Below are positions 20,085 to 31,964 of a stretch of 64,000 nt of DNA, in pieces. The stretch is from an uncultured Paracoccaceae bacterium. Its GTDB lineage: Bacteria > Pseudomonadota > Alphaproteobacteria > Rhodobacterales > Rhodobacteraceae. Position 1 is the first letter of the stretch. The number at the start of each line of letters is the position of its first letter. The stretch covers positions 62,001 to 126,000 of the forward strand of contig CAJJAK010000009.1 in NCBI GenBank assembly GCA_905182165.1, given 5' to 3'. The translations under genes were made by a program, and so were the position numbers. The notes below the pieces were generated by a model. The model searched no databases. It was not told the DNA's origin and saw only the letters and a list, made by a program, of their open reading frames with translations.

Positions 20085-21144
20085 ATGGAGACAGAAATTG
20101 CTAATTTCACAAAATGCTAAGTGGTCAATTTTGATATCTTTTAGCTTTTTGCATTCCGTTAATGATATCTTGAATACTATTACCATTTTTAATTTGAGCG
20201 GCTATAGCTTACTTTTTAAATCCTATAGCTGATAAGTTAGAAAGGATTGGAATTAATAGATTATTTTCAACAATAATTATTTTTGGAACATTCCTTTTGT
20301 GTTTACTATTATTCAGTGTTTTGTATTATAAACTGTTGCTAATGAAATTTTTTCATTTTGGGAAAATATACCAGTAATAATAAATAAATTTATTGATATA
20401 TTTAAAAGTAATTTTGGTCAGTTTTTTGGGCTATATGATTGGGATGGGCCAATCGCCACTATTAAGTCAACAATTCAATCTAATGCTATCAGTGTTTTGA
20501 AGAATTTTTATTTCTCCGCAATGGGTGCACTTGATACATTTATGATAATCTTTATCTCGCCAATCGTATCTATATATTTATTGTATGATTGGAATAAAAT
20601 CTTGTTAAAAATTGATGGCTTAATCCCTTTAAATTCAAAGAATTCGATTAATGCGATTTGCTCTGAGATTGACTTAACTTTGTCGAAATTTATTCGTGGT
20701 CAAATGATTGTATGCTTTATTCTCGCAATTTTTTACGCAGTTACATTAAGCTTTGTTGGTTTAAATTATGGTATTTTTGTTGGTCTATTGGCAGGATTTC
20801 TTTCGTTTATTCCTTATGTTGGAGCAGTTTTTGGAGGAGCTTTAGCATTGGGTTTGGCCTTATATCAATTTTGGCCAGAGTCTTACTTCATTGCACTGGT
20901 AGGGATTATTTTTCTTACTGGCCAAATAATAGAAGGTAATTACCTCACACCAAAAATAGTTGGAAATTCTATAGGTCTGCATCCAGTCTGGTTATTATTT
21001 TCATTATCATTTTTTGGATCTATTTTAGGTTTTTCAGGTCTACTGCTAGCTGTGCCAATTTCTGCTTCATTTGGAGTGATTATACGATTTTGGATAAAAA
21101 AATACAAAGTCAGCGCTGTATACTTGGGCACTGAAAGGGATTAA
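20085..21144 (+). CDS. AI-2E/PerM-family transporter (frameshifted 5' part)
   Basis: A polytopic membrane protein of the AI-2E exporter-like (PerM) family. After the start METEIANFTK a missing base leads into NAKWSILISFSFL; then AIAYFLNPIADKLERIG, the signature first loop, and from about 20450 one long frame with DWDGPIATIKST, FIISPIVSIYLLYDW-type helices, FIPYVGAVFGGALALGL and the LHPVWLLFSLSFFG pair. Seven to eight membrane helices are visible. At least three indels lie in 20100-20450. The substrate is unknown; members export signals or ions. It leads the cluster AI-2E-hdaA-ppk-ppx, which is conserved in Rhodobacterales. Confidence 0.85.
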
Positions 21145-21146
21145 AT

Positions 21147-21818
21147 TTGAATGATCAATTAATTTTCAATTTACCTTCCTATCCAGCGCTTGGCTCAAAA
21201 GATTTTTTTGTTTCAAAAGCCATATTATGCTTTTGAATATATTCAAAATTGGGTGGACTGGTCTAATCGTAGAATAATTATTACTGGCGCAAAAGGATCT
21301 GGAAAAACTCACCTTTCTAACGTATGGGCTAATTTAGCTGATGCTAGTTTTATAGAAATTAATAGTTTAGAATTTGATAGCACCAAAGAAAAAGCAATAA
21401 TTATAGAAAATATTAATTTACAGCTTCGCAATCTGATTTAGAAGAACATTTGTTGCATATTCTTAATGGTTGTAGTCAAATGGGTACTTTTGTTCTAATG
21501 ACTAGTTCTGTTCCTCCAAGTAGGGCGGGGTTTGAGTTGCCTGATTTATCAAGTAGACTTATAGCTACTGAGCATATTCCAATAAACTCACCTGATGATG
21601 CATTGTTGTCAGCGGTTTTAGTCAAGCATTTTAACGATCGACAAATTCGTATATCTCCTTTTTTAATTGAATTCATTTTAAAAAGAATTACACGATCTTT
21701 GATTTCTATTTCTAACTTTGTAAACGAGCTGGATAATGCAAGTTTGAAATTAGGGAAAGGCCCGAGTAAGGCAATAGTTACTGAAGTTCTGGACAAAATT
21801 AGAAAAAATGAGGCATAA
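21147..21818 (+). CDS. hdaA: DnaA-related replication regulator HdaA (frameshifted)
   Basis: A short DnaA-like AAA+ protein without the DNA-binding domain, which helps inactivate ATP-DnaA after initiation. It begins at a TTG (21147) with NDQLIFNLPSYPALGSKDFFVS; the QLxF-LP segment is the clamp-binding motif expected of Hda proteins. Walker A is GAKGSGKTH (about 21290), followed by an abbreviated Walker B region (IIIENIN), and the LSSRLIA sensor/arginine region. Breaks fall near 21225 and 21430. About 224 residues. An AGGGA ribosome site lies inside the end of the upstream gene; ppk starts nine bases later. Confidence 0.88.
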
Positions 21819-21826
21819 GTCTCTTC

Positions 21827-24026
21827 ATGAACAAACAAATTCATCATAAGATTGTTAATTCAGATTTTTTGAAGTCTATCAAACACGAGGCTGTCGACCG
21901 TGATTTTGAGAACTTTGATAGTAGTAAAAGGTTTTTAAATCGTGAATTGTCATGGTTAGCTTTTAATTCACGTGTTTTGGAAGAAGCTGGTAATTTAAGT
22001 GTACCTCTCTTAGAACGGTTACGATTTCTTGCAATTTCAGCAACAAATTTGGATGAGTTTTATTCAGTTAGAGTGGCTGGATTACGGGAACTTAAAAATA
22101 ACAAAATAAATAAGGCACCTGCTGATGGTATGACACCTACACAACAATTATTAGAGATAGATAAACGAGTTAGAATTCTTTTAAACCGACAACAAAGTCA
22201 GTGGATTGAATTAATATCAGATTTAAAGTTAGCGAATATAGAAATCTTAAAACCTAATGAGCTGAGTAGCAAAGAAAGATTATTTCTTGATGAAGAGTTT
22301 ATAAACAATATATTTCCAGTTCTGTCCCCTTTAGCCGTTGATCCTGCGCATCCATTTCCGTTTATCCCAAATGGTGGTTTTGCGTTAGCATTACAGTTAA
22401 AAAGAAGACGAGACGATAAAGAGTTATTGGCTCTATTACCAATTCCCAATCAACTTCCTAGGTTCGTTCGACTTGGAGAAACCAAGAGTTTATTTAGAAT
22501 GTTACCCCTTGAAGACGTTTTAATTGAATATATCAATGATCTTTTTCCAGAGCACAAATTGGAAAATTTTTGTGCATTCCGTCTTTTAAGAGATAGTGAC
22601 TTAGAAATAGAAGAAGAAGCAGAGGATTTGGTAAGAGAGTTTGAAACAGCACTGAAACGGCGAAAGCGAGGAGAGGTTATTAGTTTGTCAATCTCTGCTG
22701 GGGCAAATATTAATTTGGCAAATCTGATAAGAAAAAACTGTCAAGTATCGAAAGACGAAATTTTTGAAATTGATGGGTTTATTGCTTTATCTGATTTGAA
22801 CGAATTGGTTGAGTTAGAAGTGAGTAAACTTCTGTGGCCAAAGTTTACTCCAAGAATACCAGAACGGGTTGCTGATTATGATGGAGATATTTTTAAGGCC
22901 ATTCAACAAAAAGACATGTTACTTCATCATCCATACGAAACTTTTGATATGGTTGTAAGGTTTTTACAACAAGCGGCTGCTGACCCTAATGTCCTCGCAA
23001 TCAAACAAACGTTGTATAGAACTTCAAAAGATTCACCTATTGTTGATGCTTTATGTGAGGCTGCTGAGGCAGGAAAATCAGTGACCGCATTTATTGAATT
23101 GAAAGCACGTTTTGATGAAGCTGCAAATATTAGGCAGGCCCGCCGATTGGAACGAGCAGGTGCACATGTTGTTTATGGTTTTATCAGCTTAAAAACGCAT
23201 GCAAAACTATCTACTGTAGTCAGGCGAGAGGATAAAAATTTAGTTACCTACACCCATTTTGGAACAGGTAACTATCACCCTATAACTGCAAAATACTATA
23301 CTGATCTTTCATTCTTTACCTGTAATTCAGATTATGGTCGCGATGCTACAAGTGTTTTTAATTTTATTTCTGGTTATGCAAAACCAAAAAAATTAAAAAT
23401 GATGTCTATATCACCAATAAACCTTAAAACTTTTTTGTTGGATTCTATTGAAAATGAAATAAAATTTGCCAGGGAAGGAAAACCTGCTGAAATATGGGGT
23501 AAGATGAATGCTTTAATTGACCCAGACGTTATCGACGCACTGTATAAAGCGAGTAGGGCTGGAGTTGTAATCAAGTTGGTAGTTCGCGGTATTTGTGGCC
23601 TCAGACCTGGGATTAAGGGTTTAAGTGAAAATATACAAATAAAGTCGATAGTTGGTAGGTTTTTAGAGCACTCACGAATAGTTTGTTTTGGTAATGGAGA
23701 ACCAGTAAGTTCTGTAAAAGGGTCGAGTTTTTATAAGCTCTGCAGATTGGATGGACCGTAACCTTAACAGGCGTGTGGAAGGTTTAATAGAGATCCATAA
23801 TAAAACTGTGCGTTCACAAATAGTGAGTCAAATTATGGCTGCTAATCTAGCAGATCAAAGACAAAGCTGGGTACTTCAGGCGGATGGAACCTATTTGCGG
23901 CATAATGAAATTGATAATTTATTTGATTGCCATAGATTTTTTATGGAAAACCCTTCTCTTTCTGGACGCGGATCTGCTGGAGCATCTGACGCTCCAAAAT
24001 TGACTCATGCTAAAACTAATACTTAA
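21827..24026 (+). CDS. ppk: Polyphosphate kinase 1 (one frameshift)
   Basis: Makes inorganic polyphosphate from ATP. The N-terminal domain begins FLNRELSWLAFNSRVLEEA (residues 36-54); the catalytic domains include PERVADYDGDIF..DMLLHHPYE, the autophosphorylated His458 in SLKTHAKLS and His615 in FLEHSRIV, with FGTGNYHP between. One frame break near 23725 separates residues 1-630 from the last 90 or so (SADWMDRNLNRRVE..). About 733 residues in all, normal for PPK1. It sits directly after hdaA and before ppx, so synthesis and breakdown of polyphosphate are co-located. Confidence 0.95.
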
Positions 24027-24051
24027 AATTTGATTAACTCAACTTTTTTTA

Positions 24052-25574
24052 CTGGACAATAATAGATTAATTTCATTTCCAATTAATATAGCTAATAATC
24101 TTTCAAATGGTGCGATTGATCGATTGGGTGTAATTGATATTGGTTCAAACTCAGTTCGTTTAGTAATTTTCGATGGTGCAGCGAGATCACCTGCTTATTT
24201 TTTTAATGAAAAAGTTCTTTGTGCCTTAGGTGATAATTTAGGACCAAATGGTGACTTAAATGATATTAATAAACAGCGGGCTTTATCTGCAATAAAACGA
24301 TTTGTGATGTTAGCCCAATCAATGAACTCTAGTTTAAGAGCAATTGCTACTGCGGCAATTAGAAATGCTCCTAATGGTCAAGATTTTTGTTCAAAAATTC
24401 GTACAGAAACTGGTTTAAAAGTGATTATTGCCACTGGTGAAGAGGAAGCAAGATTGTCTGCAGAGGGCGTCTTGCTGGGATGGCCAGATTCAGATGGTAT
24501 TGTTTGTGATTTAGGTGGCGCGTCTATGGAATTAGCTGAAATTTCAAATGGGAGAGTAGGGGCAGCTACAAGCTCACCACTTGGACCATTAATTTTAGAT
24601 CGTTTGTTTACTGATCCAATTATAAAAAGAAATTATATCAAATCCAAATTAATAGAGTTAAGAAAATTATTTAAAAAAAATTATAAATCTGGAAATATGT
24701 TAGCAATTATTGGCGAACAATTGCTCGGCTGCAAATGGAAATATCTGATTACCCTTTAAAAGTTTTGCATGAATACCAAATTAATATCAGCGATATTAAA
24801 ATAACAACTGATTGGATTAGGAATAGTTCTATAGAAAAAATGAGTAAGGTTTATCCAAGTTCAACAGCTCGTTTAAAATTACTCCCAACTTCGGCGTTAA
24901 TTTTACAAGAGATAATCGAAAATTTTAACCCAAAAAAAATTGAAATATCAAGTTATGGTATTAGGGAAGGATTATTGTACGGATCTATGGATGCAAAGTT
25001 AAGGAAGCTCGATCCTTTAATAGAGGCCTGTCAGTATATGGAGAATTCTGCATCAAGAATTCCAGGATTTGGAATGGCTCTTTTTAGTTTTATCCTCCCA
25101 TTATTTGATAAAGATGATTTAAAAATTGTTAGGTTGGTTCAGGCTGCGTGTCTATTACATGATGTAACTTGGAGAGCACATCCAGATTATCGTGCTGAAG
25201 TATGCTTTGAATATGCTACAAGAGCCAACTTAGGTGGGTTAGATCACAGTGAGCGCATTTTTCTCGCTCTTGCTCTCCTGTTTAGGTACAAGAGTTCAAG
25301 AAATAAGAGCGCTTTTAAAAGTGTTCTATCAATTTTAACTAAAAACGAACAGATACTAGCGAAAACATTGGGAAAAGCGATGCGTTTTGGAGCTATGTTG
25401 TCAGGATCCATGGACGATACTATGGGTGAATTAAAAATACTTAAGAATAAAAAAATTTTACAAATTATGATCTCCAAAAATAACAAAGATTTATTTGGAG
25501 AGGTGGTTCAACTACGATTTTCTAGTTTAGCAGAGAGCCTGGGGTGTGAGCCGTCTTTGGTAGTACAAAAATAA
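24052..25574 (+). CDS. ppx: Exopolyphosphatase / Ppx-GppA family (one frameshift)
   Basis: Releases phosphate from polyphosphate ends (or hydrolyses pppGpp). The ASKHA phosphate loop reads VIDIGSNSVRLVIFD, followed by ATAAIRNAPNG, TGEEEARLSAEG and CDLGGASMEL. A break near 24720 leads to the rest (SSYGIREGLLY and a helical HD-like C-terminal domain with LLHDVTWRAHPDYR). The start is uncertain: the frame is open back to 24033 without an ATG; CTG 24052 is the best fit to family length and TTG 24124 the shortest choice. An upstream indel may hide the true start. Follows ppk closely. Confidence 0.88.
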
Positions 25575-25652
25575 TTTAAGTTATTGTTAATTACAGCTTA
25601 AGTTAATAATTTTAGCAAAGTTTGTTGATTAATTTAAAAATAGAGATAAAAA

Positions 25653-27110
25653 ATGAATAATTTTCTTGCTATTGATCAAGGAACAACATCCACAAGGGCT
25701 ATTTTATTTGATAAATCCCTTAATGTTGTTAATAGCTTTAGTGAAAAATTGGGTACGAGTTTTCCAAACTCAGGTTGGGTTGAGCAAGAGCCTCTAAAAA
25801 TTCTTCAAAGTGTGAAAAATACAATTAATAAAACTGCATCTATTGATATCGTTGGAATTGGTATCACAAATCAACGTGAAACGGTAGTTATTTGGGATAG
25901 GAGTACAGGTTTACCAATTTATAATGCGATCATCTGGCAAGATAGGCGGACCGCAGTTCGATGCGCTGAATTAAAAAAAATGGGTTATGAAAAGTTTATT
26001 AAAGAAAAGACAGGTTTGCTATTAGACCCTTATTTTTCAGCGACAAAAATTTGTTGGATCTTAGATAATATCCCTAAAGCAAGGGCTGATGCTGAAAATG
26101 GAAAGTTAGCATTTGGTACTATAGATTCTTTTCTTCTCTGGCATTTAACAAATGGTAGAGTTCATGCGACTGATGCAACCAATGCTTCTAGAACAATGCT
26201 CTACAATATTTTTGAAGGCAAATGGGATTCCGAATTATTAAAATTATTCAATATACCTGAGTCAATTTTACCTCTGGTAAAAGATAGTTCTTCAGATTTT
26301 TCCGAAACTTCAATAACTGGAACGAATGTACCAATTAGAGCGCTGATTGGTGATCAACAGGCTGCCGCTATTGGGCTTGGTTGTTTTAAGACAGGGATGA
26401 TTAAAGCTACATTTGGAACTGGTTGTTTTGCTTTACTTAATACGGGATTTATACCTAAAAAATCACAATCTAATTTAATCACCACAATAGCATATCAATT
26501 TGAAGGCAAAGCCAGTTATGCTTTGGAGGGTTCTATTTTTAATGTTGGTACAATAATTGACTGGCTTAAAAATAATATGAATTTTATAAATGATTACAAC
26601 GAGTTAGAGGGGTTAATTAATAATTCTAATAAGCCCAATGAAGTTATTTTTATTCCCGCATTTACCGGACTTGGTGCACCATATTGGGATTCTCAATGCC
26701 GTGGAGCTATATTTGGATTGGAGAGAAGTACGACTGTTAATGATATAGCCAAAGCAGCATTGCAAAGTATAACTTTCCAGGCTCGTGATTTGTTTAGTGC
26801 GATGTGCTCTGATTATTTGGATCAAAAGTTAGAAATATTAAAAGTTGATGGTGGAGTGTGTAGAAACAATTGGCTTATGCAAAATCTTTCAAATCAAATT
26901 GGAATTAAAGTTGAAAGACCACTAAATATTGAGGCAAGTGCCGTTGGGGTTGCATTTTTAACAGGTTTATCACTTGGTTATTTTTCTGACTTAACTGATT
27001 TGGAAAAGATTCTGCAGAAAGATATGGTTTTTAATCCTGTAAGTAACAGATTTGCGATTGATACGGATTATGCTAATTGGGAAAAAGCAGTAAAAAAGCT
27101 TCTAAGTTAA
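25653..27110 (+). CDS. glpK: Glycerol kinase
   Basis: A complete 485-residue FGGY-family kinase forming glycerol 3-phosphate. The ATP site starts DQGTTSTRAILFD (residues 8-20); GIGITNQRETVVIWD and YNAIIWQDRRT hold the glycerol-binding residues, GDQQAAAIG and GTFGTGCFAL-type loops follow, and FIPAFTGLGAPYWD with LKVDGGVCRNN closes the fold. No other glp gene is adjacent: the neighbours are ppx upstream and an SDR convergent downstream. Intact over its whole length, in contrast to ppx. Confidence 0.96.
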   Translation: MNNFLAIDQGTTSTRAILFDKSLNVVNSFSEKLGTSFPNSGWVEQEPLKILQSVKNTINKTASIDIVGIGITNQRETVVIWDRSTGLPIYNAIIWQDRRTAVRCAELKKMGYEKFIKEKTGLLLDPYFSATKICWILDNIPKARADAENGKLAFGTIDSFLLWHLTNGRVHATDATNASRTMLYNIFEGKWDSELLKLFNIPESILPLVKDSSSDFSETSITGTNVPIRALIGDQQAAAIGLGCFKTGMIKATFGTGCFALLNTGFIPKKSQSNLITTIAYQFEGKASYALEGSIFNVGTIIDWLKNNMNFINDYNELEGLINNSNKPNEVIFIPAFTGLGAPYWDSQCRGAIFGLERSTTVNDIAKAALQSITFQARDLFSAMCSDYLDQKLEILKVDGGVCRNNWLMQNLSNQIGIKVERPLNIEASAVGVAFLTGLSLGYFSDLTDLEKILQKDMVFNPVSNRFAIDTDYANWEKAVKKLLS

Positions 27111-27130
27111 TATTTATTATTTTTAATCTA

Positions 27131-27891
27131 TTAAATTTGACCACCCGCTATTTCAAGTGTTTGCCCATTAATAGACTCAGAATTTTTGTTCACCAAGTAT
27201 TCTGCAGCACATGTAATCTCATTTACTTCTATTAAGCGCTTATGACGATTATCCTGAGACATTGATTTTTCTGCCTGTTCACTTGTCATATTGCTTCTAG
27301 AGGCAATCAAATCTCTATTCCTATCTACAATTGGTGTTCTTACGTAACCTGGGCATATGGCATTTGCTGTTATTCCAGTACTCATATATTCCTCAGACAA
27401 TGTTTTTGTTAATCCAATTATGGCATGTTTTGATGCTGAGTATGCTGCACCGTATTTTAACCCTTTTAATCCCGCAATTGAAGTATTAATTATTCTTCCG
27501 TAACTATCTGATCTCTCATGCCAGGTAATGCTTCACGAATTCCTAAAAAAACGCCATCCAAATTAGTTCTCATAATCTTATTCCAAAACGCCAATTCCAT
27601 TTTGTGAACAGGCATAGTTTCAGCAATTCCTGCATTGGCAACATGAATTAATGTTGGGCCTCTTTCGCTAATAGCTGATTTAGTACCTGTTATTACACTT
27701 TCTTCCGAAGCCATATCCATTACTATGGGAAAAATATTGTCAGCTAATGAACATGTTTCCGTTAGTGTTTCTATTCTACGACCGGTGATGGTAACAGTAG
27801 CACCAAGTTTTGACAGCATTACTGCAATACCTTGTCCAATACCAGTTCCCCCACCAGTAACTAATGCATGTTTACCTTTTAAATGTGTCAT
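27131..27891 (-). CDS. SDR-family dehydrogenase (FabG/3-hydroxybutyrate-dehydrogenase-like, one frameshift)
   Basis: The start chosen is the ATG at 27891 (MTHLKGKHALVTGGGTGIG), six bases after a GGAG element; an in-frame TTG lies 12 bases upstream. TGGGTGIG is the cofactor motif and NAG is preceded by HVA. After a break near 27500 the frame continues with SIAGLKGLKYGAAYSASKHAIIG (Y-x3-K) and CPGYVRTPIV, ending ..GQTLEIAGGQI. About 253 residues. The segment around DNRHKRLI and the ending resemble hydroxyacyl/3-hydroxybutyrate dehydrogenases, but the substrate is not fixed by sequence. Convergent with glpK. Confidence 0.82.
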
Positions 27892-27998
27892 AGTTTTCTC
27901 CAATCTCTTAGTTTTAATATTGATTTATTAAAATAATACACAAAAAAAATTGATAAACCAAAAAAAATTGCTGTTATGGCATACTAAACCAGATTAAA

Positions 27999-28012
27999 TG
28001 ATTTTAAAATCA
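27999..28012. promoter_or_regulatory. 14-base perfect palindrome upstream of pntA
   Basis: TGATTTTAAAATCA is identical to its reverse complement. It is nested in a wider symmetric arrangement: ATTAAA at 27993-27998 and TTTAAT at 28022-28027. The site lies about 70 bases before the pntA start, just upstream of TTGATA (about 28032), which could be a -35 element. A dimeric regulator or a promoter-bending element is possible; the AT-rich background makes chance symmetry a real alternative. Confidence 0.4.
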
Positions 28013-28083
28013 CAATTCTGATTTAATTGGTTTGATAATTGTTTAAATTATACTATATCCAGTTCAATAGTAATTTGGAATTT

Positions 28084-29641
28084 ATGATGAAGATAGGTGC
28101 TCTAAAAGAAAAGGCTAAAAACGAACGCAGGGTTGCAATGACCCCAACTTCTGCCAGTCAAATTATAAAGCTTGGCCATGAATGCTTTATTGAAGAAAAT
28201 GCGGGTATAACATCTGGATTTTCTAATCAAGATTATATAAATTCAGGCGTCATAGTGCTTAAAGAAGAGAAGAGTCTTTGTAAGGAGGTGGACGTTTTAA
28301 TTAAAGTTCAACCACCCACTATTGATGAAATTAAATTACTAAATAGTAATAAAACTTTAATTAGTTTTTTTTACCCTGGTCAATCTGAGAGCCTATTAAG
28401 TTTGATTAATAAACAAGGTGTTAGGGTCGTGGCAATGGATATGGTGCCTCGAATTTCCAGAGCTCAAAAAATGGATGCTCTGTCATCCATGGCCAATATT
28501 GCAGGCTATCGGGCGGTGATCGAAGCTGGTAATCACTTTGGTCGGTTTTTCACGGGGCAAGTCACAGCTGCTGGAAAAATTCCACCAGCAAAAGTGCTGG
28601 TCATTGGAGCTGGTGTGGCTGGCCTTGCGGCGATTGGTGCTGCCACATCATTAGGTGCACAGGTATATGCTTTTGATGTTCGACCAGAAGTAGCTGAACA
28701 AATTGAATCAATGGGTGCAGAATTTGTGTTTTTGGATTTCACTGAAAGCCAAATAGATGGAGCTCAAGCCGGTGGCTATGCGTCTCCTTCTTCACCTGAA
28801 TTCAGGGAAAAGCAGTTAGAGAAATTCATGGAGCTTGCACCCACTATTGATATTGTTATTTCAACAGCACTTATCCCTGGCCGAGATGCTCCAAAGCTCT
28901 GGCTGAAAGATATGGTTTCTTCAATGAAAACTGGATCAGTGGTAGTTGATTTGGCAGCTGAAAGAGGCGGTAATTGCGAATTAACAGTACCTGATAAAAA
29001 AATCTTGAGTGATAATGGTGTAACAATAATTGGATTTATGAAACATTCCAAGTAGAATGGCAGCTCAATCCTCTGAATTATATTCTACGAATGTTCGTCA
29101 TATGCTGTCTGATTTGTCACCAGAAAAAGATGGTCAAATCAATCATGATATGAATGATGATGTTATAAGGGGTGCAACAATTTGTTACGACGGTGAAATA
29201 ACTTTTCCACCGCCCGCACCCAAGGTACGCGCTATTGCAATTGCAGAGGCTGGCGCATTCATAAAAACTAAAGAAGAATTAGAAACAGATGTAACAGAAG
29301 AAGAAGATAAAGAACTTAATAAAATTTTTGGATCTGTGTTGATGCTTTTGATTGGTGCGTATGCTCCAATAAGTTTCATGCAACATTTTATTGTTTTTGC
29401 GTTAAGTTGTTTTGTTGGGTTTCAAGTTATTTGGAATGTCAGTCATTCACTTCATACTCCATTAATGGCCGTTACAAATGCAATATCAGGAATCATTATA
29501 TTAGGTGCATTGTTACAAATGGGTTCAAGCAATATCATTATAACCATACTTGCTTCGATTAGTGTATTAATAGCTACCATAAATATTGTTGGAGGATTTA
29601 TGGTAACAAGAAGAATGCTCCAAATGTTTCAAAAATCTTAG
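28084..29641 (+). CDS. pntA: NAD(P) transhydrogenase alpha subunit (one frameshift)
   Basis: Proton-pumping transhydrogenase subunit with the NAD(H)-binding domain I and membrane helices. The start [21 protein letters not shown] is typical; [26 protein letters not shown] is the alanine-dehydrogenase-like signature and [15 protein letters not shown] the dinucleotide loop. A break at about 29045 separates this from [18 protein letters not shown].. and the C-terminal membrane part ([19 protein letters not shown]). Total about 519 residues. Some alphaproteobacteria split this gene into pntAA/pntAB, but the split there lies before the membrane domain, not at this point, so an indel is the better explanation. 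Confidence 0.92.
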
Positions 29642-29653
29642 AAGGTTGGTTTA

Positions 29654-31055
29654 ATGGGTACAGGCATATTATCAGCGGCATATATAGCGGCATCTATCTT
29701 GTTTATACTTTCTTTGGGAGGTTTGTCTAACCAAGAAAAAGCAAAACGAGCGGTATGGTACGGTATTTTTGGTATGTTAATAGCTGTAACTGCAATCATA
29801 ATATTTGGCCCTGGTTTTACAACACTTTCTTATGTCCTTTTAGTTCCACTTCTAGCAATAGGGGCCCTTATTGGTAAAACTGTTGCACAACGGGTCGAAA
29901 TGACAGAAATGCCTCAATTAGTGGCTGCATTACATAGTTTTGTTGGGTTAGCTGCTGTCTTTATTGGCTTGAACGCTGCACTGCAAATTTCGGGAATGGA
30001 CGATCAGCATTATAAATTGACAAATGTTGAACTCCTCATCCATAAAATTGAAATATTTTTAGGAGTATTTATCGGAGCAATTACTTTTACTGGATCAATA
30101 TTAGCTTATGCTAAACTAGCAGGTAAAATTGACGGCAAGGCTTTAATTTTACCTGGTCGCCACATATTGAATGGTTTAGCAGTATTTTTTAGCTTCATGT
30201 TGCTCATTATGTACATAAACTCATCAGAGCTGTGGACATTATATTTAATGCTCTTAATTGCATTTATACTAGGTGCTCATTTAGTGGCAGCTATTGGTGG
30301 TGCTGACATGCCTGTCGTGGTCTCAATGCTTAATAGTTATTCTGGTTGGGCTGCCGCTGCTACAGGATTTCTATTGGGGAATGATCTGCTTATTGTAACG
30401 GGTGCTTTAGTTGGCTCATCTGGCGCTATTTTGTCATATATTATGTGTAAAGCTATGAATAGAAATTTTCTTTCTGTTATTCTTGGTGGATGGGGAGATA
30501 CTACAGGACCTGCTATGGATATTGAAGGTGAGCAGGTCGCTATTGATGTAGACGGTGTTGCCTCTGTATTAAATGAAGCTGAAAGCATTATAATAATCCC
30601 AGGTTATGGTATGGCTGTTGCCCAAGCTCAACAATCAGTGTCTGAATTAGCTCGCAAGTTAATAGCTCAGGGAAAAAATGTTCGCTTTGCAATCCATCCA
30701 GTAGCTGGTCGCTTGCCAGGTCATATGAATGTTCTTCTAGCAGAGGCCAGGGTCCCATATGATATAGTATTGGAAATGGATGAGATTAATGATGATCTTC
30801 CAAATACTGATGTAGTCATTGTAATTGGCTCAAATGATATTGTTAACCCGGCTGCACAAGATGACCCAAATAGTCCAATAGCCGGAATGCCAGTGCTGGA
30901 AGTATGGAAAGCCAGACAGGTATTTGTATCAAAAAGAGGACAGGAGTTCAGGTTATTCAGGTATAGAAAATCCTTTATTTTTTAAAGAAAATACGCGCAT
31001 GTACTATGGAGATGCCAAAACATCTATAGATCAATTGCTCACTATTGTTACTTAA
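29654..31055 (+). CDS. pntB: NAD(P) transhydrogenase beta subunit (one frameshift near the end)
   Basis: Membrane and NADP(H)-binding subunit paired with PntA to make NADPH from NADH using the proton gradient. The first two-thirds hold eight to nine membrane helices ([45 protein letters not shown]). The NADP domain shows [35 protein letters not shown] and [12 protein letters not shown]. Near 30950 the frame shifts and continues [24 protein letters not shown] to the stop at 31055, giving about 467 residues. It begins 12 bases after pntA and ends 15 bases before dppC, which faces it. Confidence 0.94.
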
Positions 31056-31070
31056 GTTTAATTATTGATT

Positions 31071-31964
31071 TTATCTACCGCGAATTCTTGGATCTAACGC
31101 ATCTCTAAGGCCGTCACCAATATAATTCACACTTAAAACTGTTAAGCTTATTGCTACGCCAGGATATATAACCCTTTCTGGGCTTATTTTCATAAAATTA
31201 GTACTATCGTATAGAAGTCGTCCCCAAGTTGGAAAGTCAGAGGGGAAACCTAATCCGAGAAATGAAAGAGCGCTCTCAGTAATTTAAAAAATTGGCGAAT
31301 GGCAAAACCATTATTGGACTTAATACATTTGGTAAAATATGACGCGTTATCATTTGCGTATTCTGAGTTCCTAAAGACCTTGCGGCTAATACAAATTCTC
31401 TTTCTTTTACAGCTAAGACGTCTCCCCGTACTATCCTAGCTATAGGCATCCAACTTGTTAACCCAATCGCAGTTACAATTAAGATGAATATTCCAGTTTC
31501 CGGACCAAACATGCCTCTCAATGTATCCCGAAAAAGCATTATCATTACTAACAATAAGGGAAGAAGGGGTAATGCTAAAAACAAGTCAGTTAATCGCATC
31601 AATGGACCATCTAACCGTCTAAAAAATCCCTGATACAACGCCCACGAATGTTCCAAAAACTACGGACAAAGCCATAGCTGTAACACCAACCAATAATGAA
31701 ACTCTGCCTCCAGCTAGAAGATTTGAAAAAGTATCTCTTCCTAATTGGTCTGTTCCCATGGGATGAAGAAAATTAGGACCTTGGTTTTTTGCACGTATAT
31801 CAATATAATTTGGATCATATGGGCTTAAAAAAGCTGCAAATATAGCAAAGATACAGATTATTGAAAATACTATCATGCCAATTAAAGCCCCACGGTGCGT
31901 TTTAAATTGCATCCATACATCTAGCCATTGACTTGTTTGTTTTGTTAATTGTGTTTTTAGTCAT
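31071..31964 (-). CDS. dppC: Peptide/nickel-type ABC transporter permease DppC (frameshifted)
   Basis: Inner-membrane permease for peptide import, about 297 residues when repaired. It starts at the ATG 31964, whose ATGACTAA overlaps the last eight bases of dppB. Pieces in three frames read WMQFKTHRGALIGMIVF, DPNYIDIRAKNQGPNFLHPMGTDQLGRDTFSNLLAG (the DppC signature), VKEREFVLAARSLG..ILPNVLSPIMV (the EAA loop) and ALSFLGLG..WGRLLYD, ending DPRIRGR. Breaks occur near 31940, 31645 and 31290. Third gene of dppA-dppB-dppC. Confidence 0.88.

Noticed and set aside
27904..28083. CRISPR-like or tandem repeat tract in AT-rich intergenic sequence.
   Set aside because: The short A-runs and symmetric words are not evenly spaced repeats with spacers; nowhere in the window is there a repeat-spacer array.
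28084..29641. pntA as two genes (pntAA and pntAB), as in some alphaproteobacteria.
   Set aside because: The break at about 29045 lies within the NAD-binding part, well before the natural domain border, and sequence continues in another frame without a ribosome site. A frameshift explains it better.
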